DNA of 64,000 nt from Lysobacter antibioticus. GTDB lineage: Bacteria; Pseudomonadota; Gammaproteobacteria; Xanthomonadales; Xanthomonadaceae. A program made the position numbers and the translations under genes. Position 1 is the stretch's first letter, and each line of letters starts with the position of its first letter. Location of the stretch: NCBI RefSeq assembly GCF_001442535.1, contig NZ_CP013141.1:3573198-3637197 (forward strand), given 5' to 3'. The notes beneath the pieces are model-generated. The model was not told the origin of the DNA and did no database searches. It saw only the letters and a list, made by a program, of their open reading frames with translations. Shown one piece after another: positions 43,291 through 54,180 of the stretch.

Positions 43291-45777
43291 ATGTCATCGC
43301 GAATTCCCCGTAAGACCTTCCGCGTCTGCGCCATCGCCGCCGGCGTACTCGCCAGCGGCGTCGCCCTGGCCGACGCCCACCTCGATCCGCAGTTGCTCAA
43401 GCGCATGGCCGCCGTCGCCGGCACCGAGCCGCTGCAGGTGGTGGTCAGCTACAAGCAGTCGAGCCCGGTGACTTCGGCCCAGGTCGCGGCGCTGCGTGCG
43501 CTCGGCATCGACCAGGGCGTGACCATGCGGACCCTGCCGATCGCCGGCGCGCTGGCGACGCCGGCGGAGATCCGCGCCCTGGCCCAGCGCGACGACGTCG
43601 CCTCGATCTACTGGAATGCGCCGCTGCGCTACTTCAACAAGGAAGCGCGCGAGATCACCGGCGCGGCACGCGCCGTCAACAACCCCGGCGACTACGTACG
43701 CGCGGTGCCGTTCAGCGGCGCCGGCATCACCGTGGTGGTCAACGATTCCGGCATCGACGCCAGCCACGACGACCTCAAGTTCCGCGAGCACGTGGTCGAG
43801 AACACCCTCGGCACCACCAACCTCAACTCGCTCGACTCGATGCTGCCGATCTCCTACACCGAGGGGGTGATCAACACCGACCTCGGCTCCGGCCACGGCA
43901 CCCATTGCGCCGGCACCATCGGCGGCAACGGCGCCCGCTCCAACGGCCTGTACCGCGGCGTGGCGCCGGGCGCGGACCTGGTCGGTTACGGCTCGGGCGC
44001 GGTGTTGCTGATCCTCGATGCAGTCGGCGGCCTCGACTACGCCGCCACCAAGCAGTTCAGCTTCGATCATCCGATCCGCGTGACCAGCAACTCCTGGGGC
44101 AGCAGCGGCAAGTTCAATCCGCTCAACCCGGTCAACGTTTCGACCTACGAGTTGTACAAGCGCGGCATCGTCAGCGTGTTCGCCGCCGGCAACGACGGCC
44201 CCGGCGAAGACACCCACAACCCCTACGCACAGGCACCGTGGGTGATCTCGGTCGGCGCCGGCGAGAAGGACGGCGTGCTGACCGGCTTCTCCTCGCGCGG
44301 CAAGCGCGGCGAAAGCGGCAGCTTCACCATGCCCGACGGCCGCCAGTGGACCTACTTCAACCAGCCCACCATCGTCGCGCCGGGCGTCGACATCGTGTCG
44401 ACACGCGCCCTCACCGGCGCCTTGCCGGCGACCGAAGCGCAGCACGACGCCGAAACCCTGGCGCCGGCCTATCTGGCCTTTTACACCCACATGAGCGGCA
44501 CCTCGATGGCGACGCCGCACGTCGCCGGCATCGTGGCGCTGATGCTGGAAGCCAATCCCAACCTGACCCCGGCGCAGATCAAGGACATCCTCGAACGCAC
44601 CTCGACCAACATGACCGGGCGCCTGGCCTGGGAGGCCGGCGCCGGCCACGTCAACGCCTACACCGCGGTCGCCGAGGCCGCCGCGCTGCGCTACGGCTTC
44701 GGCGCCACGGTCAACCCGCTGCGCGCGTTCAACGCCAACGCGATCCTGTCCGGCGGCGTGCCCAACCTGCCGTTCTCGGTCGACTTCGCCCCGGTCGGCA
44801 CGGTCGAGGAACAAAGCTTCACCGTCGCCAGCGACATCGCCTGGGTCGCGGCCCGCGCCACCATCGGCGAGAACACGCTGGCGGTGGTGCTGACCGATCC
44901 GGACGGCATCAAGTACGGCTCCTCGATCGCCCTGCCGGTGCTCGGCGACACCGTCACCACCGGCGCGCCCGGCAAGCCCGGTGTGTGGAAGGTCAGCGTG
45001 CGCGGCATCGGCTCGGTATCCGGCACCAACCTCGACCCGGCCAAGGTCACCAACGGCTACGGCCTGCCCGGCACGGTCAATGGCGAGATCAGCTTCCTCA
45101 AGAGCGGCGGCTACACCGGCATGGACGATGTCGCCACGCACGCGGCGCGCTCGGCGATCGAATTCGCCGTAGCCCATCGCCTCGTCGACGGCTACTCGGA
45201 CCAGCAGTTCCGCCCCGATGCGACGCTCAAGCGCAGCGAACTGGCGCAGTACCTGTTGATGGGCCAGAGCGTGCGCCAGTACCTGCCGTTCAACGGCCGC
45301 TCCAGCTTCAGCGACCTCTCGCCCGGCGACGCGCGTTACGCCTACGCCGAATCCGCGGTCGCCAACGGCGGCGCACTGCGCGACTTGAGCCAGTCGCAGG
45401 ACGGCGTGATGGGCACGCTCAACGGCTCGTTCCGCCCGAACGACAGCGTCAGCCGGGTCAGCCTGGCCTATTCGCTGGTACAGAGCCTGGCCCTGCAGAG
45501 CGAAGCACGCGCCTTCAACGGCCAGCTGACCGCGTTCTACGACGGCAAGCGCATCGCCATCGACGATGCGGCGTCGATCCCGGCCAGCCTGCGCGGCTAC
45601 GTGCAGCTCGCCCTCGACCGCGGCCTGATCAACGCGCGTTTCGCCGTCACCCAGGGCCCGTTCGACCTGCAGCCGACCCTGCACGCTTACTTCGACCCCG
45701 GCAAGACGGTGAGCCGCGCCGCCTTCGCCGTCGCCGCGGGCCGTTACCTGGTCGCCTATCAGAGCGCCGAGGACTGA
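43291..45777 (+). CDS. exported S8 (subtilisin-like) peptidase with SLH-like repeats
   Basis: The 828-residue product has a signal peptide (FRVCAIAAGVLASGVALADA), an inhibitor-like propeptide (LQVVVSYKQSSPVTSAQVAALRALG, about 48-70), and a subtilisin fold: Asp152 in VNDSGIDASHDD, His202 in GHGTHCAGTIGG and Ser405 in MSGTSMATPHVAG. The C-terminal 210 residues contain about three SLH-like repeats (AIEFAVAHRLVDGYSDQQFRPD; AESAVANGGALRD; LALDRGLINARF). SLH modules anchor proteins to the surface. A terminator follows at 45805. The upstream start at 43054 is rejected as the extension is not exported-like. Confidence 0.92.
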   Translation: MSSRIPRKTFRVCAIAAGVLASGVALADAHLDPQLLKRMAAVAGTEPLQVVVSYKQSSPVTSAQVAALRALGIDQGVTMRTLPIAGALATPAEIRALAQRDDVASIYWNAPLRYFNKEAREITGAARAVNNPGDYVRAVPFSGAGITVVVNDSGIDASHDDLKFREHVVENTLGTTNLNSLDSMLPISYTEGVINTDLGSGHGTHCAGTIGGNGARSNGLYRGVAPGADLVGYGSGAVLLILDAVGGLDYAATKQFSFDHPIRVTSNSWGSSGKFNPLNPVNVSTYELYKRGIVSVFAAGNDGPGEDTHNPYAQAPWVISVGAGEKDGVLTGFSSRGKRGESGSFTMPDGRQWTYFNQPTIVAPGVDIVSTRALTGALPATEAQHDAETLAPAYLAFYTHMSGTSMATPHVAGIVALMLEANPNLTPAQIKDILERTSTNMTGRLAWEAGAGHVNAYTAVAEAAALRYGFGATVNPLRAFNANAILSGGVPNLPFSVDFAPVGTVEEQSFTVASDIAWVAARATIGENTLAVVLTDPDGIKYGSSIALPVLGDTVTTGAPGKPGVWKVSVRGIGSVSGTNLDPAKVTNGYGLPGTVNGEISFLKSGGYTGMDDVATHAARSAIEFAVAHRLVDGYSDQQFRPDATLKRSELAQYLLMGQSVRQYLPFNGRSSFSDLSPGDARYAYAESAVANGGALRDLSQSQDGVMGTLNGSFRPNDSVSRVSLAYSLVQSLALQSEARAFNGQLTAFYDGKRIAIDDAASIPASLRGYVQLALDRGLINARFAVTQGPFDLQPTLHAYFDPGKTVSRAAFAVAAGRYLVAYQSAED

Positions 45778-45804
45778 GCTGCGAGGCAGGCAAGGAGACC
45801 TAAC

Positions 45805-45834
45805 GAGCGGCCCGGGAAACCGGGCCGCTCTGTT
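45805..45834 (+). terminator. rho-independent terminator after the S8 peptidase
   Basis: GAGCGGCCCGG, loop GAAA, then CCGGGCCGCTC, followed by TGTTGT. It starts about 27 bases after the stop. Confidence 0.75.
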
Positions 45835-45942
45835 GTCGGCCGCGTCCGCCATTACGACTGCAACGCGGCGCGCGATGCGACCGCGATAGCCATTGCGGCA
45901 CGGGCAGATCGCGCTGTTCGCGGTTGCGCCTACAATCGGCGG

Positions 45943-46254
45943 ATGGATCATCAACTCATCATCAAGTTCTGGCGCAAATCCCTGGCCGACGAGGCCTTCC
46001 TGGCGACGATCGAGGCCGAGCTGAAGGCGGCGCTGGGCGATACGGTCGAACTGGAGGGTTACGACGTCAGCGCGAAAGAGATCAATCTGTTCATGCTGAC
46101 CGCCGACCCGCGCCATAGCTTCCGCCGCGCCAAGGACGTGCTGGAACGCCTGGGTTTGTTGCAGGGCATGTCGGCCGCGCATCGCCTGGTCGGCGGCGCG
46201 CGCTTCACTTCGCTGTGGCCGCTGCGCGCGATGCGCAAGTTCACCCTGCCCTAG
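45943..46254 (+). CDS. conserved hypothetical protein
   Basis: This 103-residue protein has no signal or membrane segment (FWRKSLADEAFLATIEAELKAALG, then FMLTADPRHSFRRAKDVLERLG). A weak -10-like TACAAT lies about ten bases before the start. No family is recognised. Codon use fits the core genome, so I take it as real, but its function is unknown. Confidence 0.6.
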   Translation: MDHQLIIKFWRKSLADEAFLATIEAELKAALGDTVELEGYDVSAKEINLFMLTADPRHSFRRAKDVLERLGLLQGMSAAHRLVGGARFTSLWPLRAMRKFTLP

Positions 46255-46610
46255 CGCTTTGCCGCGAGATGACGTGCGCACTCACTGCACGGTTGCGTCC
46301 TCGCGCATCCGGCCGTCCCGCTTGCATCGATACGGCATGCAGGCACGCCTGCTCAGTACGCCGTTCGTCTGCGACTGCCGACGTGCGCAGCCGGCTGTGA
46401 CCGCGATCGTGGTTTAGGCACTCGCCGGCTCGCCGACACTGTTGATCCCCCGACCGCCTCGATATCCGCGGCCGCATCGCCGCACCGGCGATTTGTCGTA
46501 AGGCATGAGCCCGGCTACGATGCCGCGGGATCGTCGGCCTTGGGGAAGGCCGGCCCGACTGCCCGGCCTTGCCCCGCAGTCCCACTCTCTGGGTAGCACG
46601 CATCGACATC
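46255..46610. other. intergenic region without a recognised gene
   Basis: Nothing is seen in these 356 bases except a short GC-rich repeat near 46540-46575 (GGCCTTGGGGAAGGCC and GGCCTTGCCCC). Confidence 0.5.
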
Positions 46611-46898
46611 ATGGCGACGCGCTTCATCATCGAAGACACCGATCACGCGCAATCGCTGAGCCAACACGGCTCGCTGGCCGAGGCGTGGGTGGAGTTGCGG
46701 CGTTTGTCGGGCATTCCCTGGGACCAGGCGCCGAACATCGCACCGTGCACGGGCTGGCGCACCTGCGGCCGTTCCTACGAGATCATCGAATTCGACACCT
46801 CGCTGGACCCGTGGCGCGAAGTGCAGCGCGTGTCCGGCTTCGGCATACGCGCGCTCGGCGTGGTGTGGGCGCCGGATGCGCAGCGCGACGAGCCCTGA
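46611..46898 (+). CDS. conserved hypothetical protein
   Basis: A 95-residue soluble protein beginning ATRFIIEDTDHAQSLSQHGS, with a WVELRRLSGIPWDQAPNIAPCTGW segment and RSYEIIEFDTSLDPWREVQRV, ending WAPDAQRDEP. Cys and Trp spacing might indicate a small fold, but no family is recognised. The start at 46611 is preferred over 46569 because the extension is untypical. It is convergent with the SDR-like gene to its right, 12 bases away. Confidence 0.6.
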   Translation: MATRFIIEDTDHAQSLSQHGSLAEAWVELRRLSGIPWDQAPNIAPCTGWRTCGRSYEIIEFDTSLDPWREVQRVSGFGIRALGVVWAPDAQRDEP

Positions 46899-46910
46899 GC
46901 CGCTCGCGCT

Positions 46911-47711
46911 TCAATCCACCAGAAAACCGCCGGTGAGATTGAGGATGCCGCCGGTCATCGCCGAAGCGCGATCCGATGCCGCATAGACCGCACTGCCGGC
47001 GATGTCGGCGAGCGTCGGCAGACGCTTGAGCAAGGTGCTCTCGGCCGCGCCCTGCAGCATCGCTTCGACCGAGATGCCGGCCTGGTCGGCAAGCGGCTGG
47101 AACACCTCGCGGCTGTGCGAACCCGCGTCCAGCGCCTCGGGTATCGCATGCGAACGCAGGCACACCGTGCGGATGCCGCGCCCGCCGAGTTCGCCGGCCA
47201 GATGGCGCGACATCGCTTCGACGCCGGCGCAGGCGACGCAATGGCCCAGGTAGCCCGGACCGGTCATGCGCGCGACCGGCGTGACCAGGCTCAGGATGAC
47301 GCCGCCGCGCTCGCCCATATGGCGCGCCGCGGCTTGTGCGGTGAGGTAGTTCGAGCGGATGTACGAGTGGACCGGATACTCGAAATCGCCGAGCGGCAAT
47401 TCGGCGAACGGCACGCCTTGCACGTGCACGAAGGCCACCGCGTTGAAGACGATATCGATGGCGCCGGCCTTCGCCGCGACTGCCTCGGCGTGGCGATCGA
47501 TCGCGTCCGCATCCAGTGCATCGACCTGCGCGCTCTCGGCGATGCCGCCGGCCTTCGCGATGTCCGCCACGACCGCATCGAGACGCGCCCGGCTGCGGCC
47601 GGCGAGGAACAGGCGCGCGCCTTCGCGCGCGAACGCACGCGCCACCGCGCCGCCGATCGCGCCGCCACCGCCGTGGATCACCGCCACCTTGCCTTCGAGC
47701 TCCCGCTTCAT
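46911..47711 (-). CDS. SDR-fold protein lacking the catalytic residues
   Basis: A 266-residue protein with an SDR Rossmann fold: HGGGGAIGGAVARAFA (nucleotide-binding, about 13-28), the NAG motif altered to FNAVAF, and a C-terminal AMTGGILNLTGGF. Compared with the SDR at 16999, the catalytic Ser of NLSTG is replaced by Val-Thr-Pro (SLVTP), and YAAAK becomes HCVAC, so Tyr and Lys are both lost. The scaffold and cofactor loop are intact, so it may have a non-enzymatic or altered role. Start at 47711 (MKRELEGK). Confidence 0.83.
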   Translation of the reverse strand: MKRELEGKVAVIHGGGGAIGGAVARAFAREGARLFLAGRSRARLDAVVADIAKAGGIAESAQVDALDADAIDRHAEAVAAKAGAIDIVFNAVAFVHVQGVPFAELPLGDFEYPVHSYIRSNYLTAQAAARHMGERGGVILSLVTPVARMTGPGYLGHCVACAGVEAMSRHLAGELGGRGIRTVCLRSHAIPEALDAGSHSREVFQPLADQAGISVEAMLQGAAESTLLKRLPTLADIAGSAVYAASDRASAMTGGILNLTGGFLVD

Positions 47712-47840
47712 TGCGCCTCCGTTCGAACCGCATCGTCGTGCGTGCGCGCCGGCCGCGACTGCGCGGCGGCGCATGAGGCGGCCAGCTAACACCGGCGCCG
47801 CGCGGTTTTCAAGTTTGTGCGCGGGTTGCGGTTTCGCGGA

Positions 47841-48341
47841 TCAGGCTTCTTCCCAGCTGATCCGCACCTCGTGCTTGCCGAGGATGAGGCGATACTCGAA
47901 CGAGAATCCCTGGCCCGGGTCGAGCGAGCCGACCAGTTCGGTGCTGCCGTCGTCCAGGGTCCGCGTTTGATACGCACCGGTTCGCACCAGGGCCTGCAGA
48001 CGGCGCGCAGCGGCCGGCTGCCAGTACTTCGAGACCGTAGCGAACAGGCGCTCGATAGCGACTTCACGCGAAGGTGCGGATGCGCCAGGCGCGTAGACCA
48101 GACTCACCGTCGTGCCGTAATGCACGCAACCGCCGCTGGCGACGGTGATCGTCTCGCCGTTGCGTAGTTTCCAAATGGCAGTGCCGGTGGCGTCGAGCCG
48201 GCCGCCGTGGCGCGCGGCGATTTGTTGCATGCGCTTGGCGAAATAGGCTTGGTCGAAATCGCAGTCGCTGTCCTGCGCGCCTGCGGGCAGAGCGACTGCG
48301 AGCATCGCCAACGACAGCATCCAGCGGATCGAGCGATTCAT
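47841..48341 (-). CDS. exported protein of unknown function
   Basis: The 166-residue product has a signal peptide (LSLAMLAVALPAGA) and a body with a Cys pair (DSDCDFDQ; GGCVHYGTT). It has no family motif I recognise. Helix AYFAKRMQQIAARHGG and strand RLILGKHEVRISWEEA suggest a small alpha/beta domain. It lies on the same strand upstream of the SDR-like gene, but about 130 bases of non-coding DNA separate them. Confidence 0.7.
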   Translation of the reverse strand: MNRSIRWMLSLAMLAVALPAGAQDSDCDFDQAYFAKRMQQIAARHGGRLDATGTAIWKLRNGETITVASGGCVHYGTTVSLVYAPGASAPSREVAIERLFATVSKYWQPAAARRLQALVRTGAYQTRTLDDGSTELVGSLDPGQGFSFEYRLILGKHEVRISWEEA

Positions 48342-48474
48342 GCGGCGTCCTTTCGCGATGTCGGTCCATTGATGGCGCGACTATGCCGGCAGCCGCGTTG
48401 CCGAATCAATGGCCGTCCGCGGTGACTCGCATCGCGCCGACGGGCGGCGAGCATGGCCGCGCAACGGGCGCTCG

Positions 48475-48939
48475 TTACCGCGCCTCGGCTTCGCAGTAAC
48501 GCTTGAGCACCGCCAGGGTGACTTCCCAGTAGAAATTCATGTGGCCGTAGACTGCATAGTGGCCGAGATTGCTCAGGCGCAGCCCGAGTCGCGTGCCGTG
48601 GTCGCTCGGGTGCAGCCGCAATGCGATGCCGACGTGGTTCTCGGGCGCGTCGGCGAGCGCTCGCCGCGACAGCGAACTCCAATGGCTGTATTCGAGGGCG
48701 CGTCCGGCTTCGAAGACACGAACGATGCCGCTGTTCTCGAAACGCAGCCGCCCGTGCAACACGCCGCGGATCACGATCGGGCTGCCGATGGCCCAGTCGG
48801 TGACGACTTCGAGCGGCTCCTCCGACATCCACGCCGGCATGCGCACAGGATCGGTCAGCGCCTGCCACACCGTCGTGGGCGCGGCCTGGATATCGATGCT
48901 TTTGGTTACCGGGTCGGGAAAACTCGGGTGACCGTCCAT
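48475..48939 (-). CDS. SRPBCC (AHSA1/START-like) family protein
   Basis: The 154-residue protein shows the Bet v1-like fold: KSIDIQAAPTTVWQALTDPVRMPAWM at the N-terminus, the conserved helix after it, and the beta-strand GIALRLHPSDHGTRLGLRLSNLG followed by the long C-terminal helix WEVTLAVLKRYCEAEA. It probably binds a small hydrophobic ligand. AHSA1 proteins interact with Hsp90, but smaller SRPBCC members like this are mostly uncharacterised. No operon partner is evident. Confidence 0.87.
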   Translation of the reverse strand: MDGHPSFPDPVTKSIDIQAAPTTVWQALTDPVRMPAWMSEEPLEVVTDWAIGSPIVIRGVLHGRLRFENSGIVRVFEAGRALEYSHWSSLSRRALADAPENHVGIALRLHPSDHGTRLGLRLSNLGHYAVYGHMNFYWEVTLAVLKRYCEAEAR

Positions 48940-49006
48940 CGTCTGCGGATTCCCTGCAACGGTTCGAGTGCGCGCAAGCGGCGAGCGTGGTCGCCGCTGA
49001 ACCCGC

Positions 49007-49675
49007 TTATTCGACTTCTTCCGGCGGCGGCACGATCGCGCTGGGATCGAGGGCGAGACGGCCGGCGATCAACACCGCCTGGGTGCGGTTGTTGGCGCCG
49101 AGCTTGCGCAGGATCGCGGTGACGTGGGCCTTGACCGTCGCTTCGGAGACGCCGAGTTCGTAGCCGATCTGTTTGTTGAGCAGGCCGGCGCCGAGCATCT
49201 GCAGGACGCGGAACTGTTGTGGGGTGAGGTCGCGCAGGCGTTGCGCGGCTTCGTGTTCGTCGGCGTTCGCGGCCGGCGCGGCGAAAGCGGCGGCCGGCGC
49301 CCAGCGGTCGCCGTCGAGCACCGTCGTCAGCGCCGCGCCGAGCGTCGCCGCATCGGCGGACTTGGGAATGAAACCGACCGCGCCGTGATCGAGCGCGCGG
49401 CGCATCGTCGCCGGCTCCTCGCGCGCCGACACCACCACGATCGGCAATTGCGGATGCAGCGCGCGCAGATGCACGAGCGCGCTGAAGCCTTGCGCGCCGG
49501 GCATGTTGAGATCGAGCAGCAACAGATCGGCGTCGGATTCTGCCTCGACCAGCGCGTACAGCGCATCGACACTGTCGGCTTCGCGCAGGGCCGCGTCCGG
49601 CAGCACCCGCGCGACCGCGCCGCGCAAGGCTTCGCGGAACAGCGGGTGGTCGTCGGCGATCAGCAGGGTCGGCAT
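49007..49675 (-). CDS. LuxR-type response regulator near acs
   Basis: The 222-residue protein has a receiver domain (ADDH at 7-10, Asp55 in LLLLDLNMPG, Lys in IPKSAD) and a LuxR/NarL helix-turn-helix (LTPQQFRVLQMLGAGLLNKQIGYELGVSEATVKAH, read in its parts NKQIGYELGVS and ATVKAHVTAIL). Its cognate kinase is not in the window. It sits beside acs and a porin-transporter set, which suggests but does not prove that it controls carboxylate metabolism; similar regulators act on acs in other gammaproteobacteria. Confidence 0.9.
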   Translation of the reverse strand: MPTLLIADDHPLFREALRGAVARVLPDAALREADSVDALYALVEAESDADLLLLDLNMPGAQGFSALVHLRALHPQLPIVVVSAREEPATMRRALDHGAVGFIPKSADAATLGAALTTVLDGDRWAPAAAFAAPAANADEHEAAQRLRDLTPQQFRVLQMLGAGLLNKQIGYELGVSEATVKAHVTAILRKLGANNRTQAVLIAGRLALDPSAIVPPPEEVE

Positions 49676-49785
49676 GGGGCGGGCCTGGTCGGGGGAAGGG
49701 CGCTGCGGACGACGTACATGGCAGGAATCTTACGTCGTATAGGGGGTTCCTCCGCTATTGGACGATGGGTGAAGGCAGGTGAAAT

Positions 49786-50169
49786 GTGGGTATGCATTCG
49801 TATGAACCCCGTCTCAAAACGCCCACACGCCACCTGCGAAGCGGCGCCAGCGCCGCCGAACAGCGGCTGTGGTGGCGGCTGCGGCGCGAGCAGATGTCCG
49901 GCGTGCGGTTCTACCGGCAGAAGCCGTTGCTGCGCTGTATCGTCGACTTTTATGCGTTGGCGGCGAGGTCGATCGTGGGAGTCGATGGCGCGCAGCACAA
50001 GACCGATTCGGGTTTGGCGGCGGATGCGCGGAGGACGGCGGAACTGGAAACGCTGGGGCTGAAGGTGATCCGCTTCGACAACCTGCAGGCGCTCAAGGAA
50101 ACGACGGCAGTGATGCAAGAAATACACCGAGTGGTGTCCGAGCGCTTGCCAGGAGTGCATAGAAGCTGA
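49786..50169 (+). CDS. DUF559 (Vsr-like endonuclease-fold) protein
   Basis: The protein (127 residues from GTG 49786, or 125 from ATG 49792) has the DUF559 signature RHLRSGASAAEQRLWWRLR, GVRFYRQKPLL and IVDFYALAAR. DUF559 is a PD-(D/E)XK-like nuclease domain related to very-short-patch repair enzymes; here the usual Glu before VDG is Gly (SIVGVDGAQH), which may weaken metal binding. The gene is directed against both neighbours and is followed 15 bases later by a long inverted repeat, a combination seen near such genes in other genomes. It looks like an inserted unit. Confidence 0.85.
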   Translation: MGMHSYEPRLKTPTRHLRSGASAAEQRLWWRLRREQMSGVRFYRQKPLLRCIVDFYALAARSIVGVDGAQHKTDSGLAADARRTAELETLGLKVIRFDNLQALKETTAVMQEIHRVVSERLPGVHRS

Positions 50170-50184
50170 GAGGCGAAAGCCAAG

Positions 50185-50330
50185 GCAAATCCCCCCTGCC
50201 CCCTTTTCAAAGAGGGGAACAGCACCAGCACGAGCGAGGCTGTTCGTAGTCTCGCTCGCGAAATCGCCCGGCAACGACATCCCTTCCTTTCGAATTCCCC
50301 CCTTTGAGAAGGGGGGCCAGGGGGATTTGC
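50185..50330. repeat. inverted repeat with 35-36-base arms
   Basis: Arm 1 (50185-50219) begins GCAAATCCCCCCTGCCCCC and contains TTTTCAAAGAGGGG; arm 2 (50295-50330) is its near-complement, ending GGGGGATTTGC, with two or three differences. Between them are about 75 bases with no gene. The element is 146 bases long and adjoins the DUF559 stop. It resembles a small non-autonomous mobile element (MITE-like) or strong hairpin RNA. Confidence 0.8.
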
Positions 50331-50400
50331 TGTTGCTGTTGCAACCACCACCTAATCGGCACGGCCGCTAGACGGCCGTGCTTCGCCCTAAGGTGATGCC

Positions 50401-52353
<1,953 letters not shown>

Positions 52354-52684
52354 GAGTGGGGGCTCCGTAAGGCTGGCTGTGTCGATGCGCGGGCTTCGTT
52401 ATAGCCGACCCGGCGCGCGACGCCTATGCCGCGATCGCCGGGGACGGGGGTCGCGGCGCTCGACCGCGGCCGCGACCGGCGAGCGGGCCTTGCGCGCGGG
52501 CGCGCGCGATCGCTCAGTTTGCCGCATTCATCGCGACCCTCGCTGCGGCATCGGTTTAGACCTTGGTCGTAAACGGAGAACTGAATCGCGCCGTTACGAC
52601 CAATGGCGAATGGTGAAGCCGTCTCGGCCACGCGCAGGCTGGCCGCAGCCGCACGTACCGCGCGGCGTTCCTCGGGAGGGAATC
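52354..52684. other. divergent intergenic region, acs / porin
   Basis: These 331 bases must hold promoters for acs (leftward) and the porin operon (rightward). A GC-rich imperfect inverted repeat lies around 52428-52486 (CGCCGGGG and CCGGCG ends). No clear sigma box was identified. Confidence 0.5.
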
Positions 52685-54097
52685 ATGACGTTCACTAGTG
52701 TGCTCACATGCACGGCACCGCGGCGCGCGGCGATGCGACGGCGGCCCCTGGCCGCGGCCCTGCTGGTCGCCCTGGCGCTGCCCGGCCTGGCTTTCGCGCA
52801 GACGGCGAAGGAAAAAGAACTCGAAACGCGCGTCGCCGAACTCGAGCGCATGGTCCAGCAACTGGTCTCGCAACAGCAGCAGGTGCAGACCCAGGTCACC
52901 GAGGTCAAGGCCGCACAGGCCGCCGCGCCGACCGCGGTCGCGGCGACACCGGCCAAGCCCGGCATCCAGAGCACGCCGATCTCGACCGCCGGCAACCCCG
53001 GCACCCGTTTCAGCTACGGCGGTTTCATCAAGCTCGACGCCTCGGTCACCCAGACCAACGACGGCGACATCGCCGACGGTTCGGTCGGACGCCTGTTCTA
53101 CGTGCCCAAGGCGATTCCGGTCGGCGGCGCGGCCACCCGCGAAGGCGGCAGCGACACCGACATGGGCGCGAATTTCTCGCGCTTCTGGTTCGCCGCCGAC
53201 ACCGACCTGGAGAGCGGCGACAAGCTCAAGGGCTATCTGGAATTCGACCTCTACGGCGGCGGCAGCACCGCATTCACCGGCAGCGAAGTCGCCACCAACA
53301 CCTATGCGCTGACCCTGCGCCAGGCCTACGTGACCTGGAACAAGTGGATGGCCGGCCAGGCCTGGTCGAACTTCCAGGACACCGCGGCGTTGCCGGACAC
53401 GGTCGACTTCCTCAGCCCCACCGAGGGCACGGTGTTCGTGCGCCAGGCGCAATTGCGTTACACCAGCGGGCCATGGTCGTTCTCGATCGAAAACCCGGAA
53501 ACCGTGTACACACCGTTCCGCGGCAACATGGCCCAAGTCGCCGGCGACGACGGCGCGGTACCGGACGTGACCGCGCGCTACACCGCCAAGGGCGATTGGG
53601 GCCACTTCAGCGTCGGCGCGCTCGCACGCCAGCTCAAGTACCAGTCCGGGCGCGTCAACGACAGCAGCACCGGTTACGGCCTGAGTCTGTCGGGCAAGTG
53701 GAACCTCGGCGCCAAGGACGACCTGCGCTACATGATCACCACCGGCAGCGGCATCGGCCGCTACGTCGGCCTGGCGCTCAACAACGACGCCGTGCTCGAC
53801 GCCAGCGGCGACCTGGAAAACATCGACCTGGTCTCGGGCTTCGTCGGCTGGCGCCACGCGTTCACCCCGAAGCTGCGCGGCAACCTGTTCTATTCGCGCG
53901 CCGAGTACGACAACAAGACCGCATTGACCGGCCTGGGCATCACCAAGTCGGCGCAATCGGCCCACATCAACCTGATCTATACCCCGATCCCGAAACTCGA
54001 TGTGGGTGCCGAGTACATCTGGGGCCAGCGCGAGATCGAAAGCGGCGACCGCGGCGAGATCAACCGCCTGCAGACCCACGTCAAGTACAGCTTCTGA
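52685..54097 (+). CDS. DcaP-like trimeric outer-membrane porin
   Basis: The 470-residue protein has a signal peptide (PLAAALLVALALPGLAFAQ), a coiled-coil stretch (KEKELETRVAELERMVQQLV, about 42-61, Gln-rich afterwards), and a beta-barrel starting FSYGGFIKLDASVTQTNDGD and ending in the C-terminal signature VKYSF, as expected of DcaP-type porins, which import dicarboxylates or small anionic molecules in Acinetobacter and Pseudomonas relatives. A GGGAGGG ribosome-binding site precedes ATG 52685; an internal ATG 16 codons later is an alternative. It lies 83 bases upstream of an MHS transporter. Confidence 0.9.
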   Translation: MTFTSVLTCTAPRRAAMRRRPLAAALLVALALPGLAFAQTAKEKELETRVAELERMVQQLVSQQQQVQTQVTEVKAAQAAAPTAVAATPAKPGIQSTPISTAGNPGTRFSYGGFIKLDASVTQTNDGDIADGSVGRLFYVPKAIPVGGAATREGGSDTDMGANFSRFWFAADTDLESGDKLKGYLEFDLYGGGSTAFTGSEVATNTYALTLRQAYVTWNKWMAGQAWSNFQDTAALPDTVDFLSPTEGTVFVRQAQLRYTSGPWSFSIENPETVYTPFRGNMAQVAGDDGAVPDVTARYTAKGDWGHFSVGALARQLKYQSGRVNDSSTGYGLSLSGKWNLGAKDDLRYMITTGSGIGRYVGLALNNDAVLDASGDLENIDLVSGFVGWRHAFTPKLRGNLFYSRAEYDNKTALTGLGITKSAQSAHINLIYTPIPKLDVGAEYIWGQREIESGDRGEINRLQTHVKYSF

Positions 54098-54180
54098 TCG
54101 GAAAAGTCGCGACAGCAGCATAGAAAGAATTACCCCGGCGGGCCTCGGCCCGCTCCTCTCCACTGTTCGGGGGAACAGAC

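Noticed and set aside
43294..46281. 995-codon open frame on the minus strand
   Set aside because: It is antisense to the S8 protease, Arg/Ala/Gly-rich and lacks motifs or a start signal; it is a GC-related shadow.
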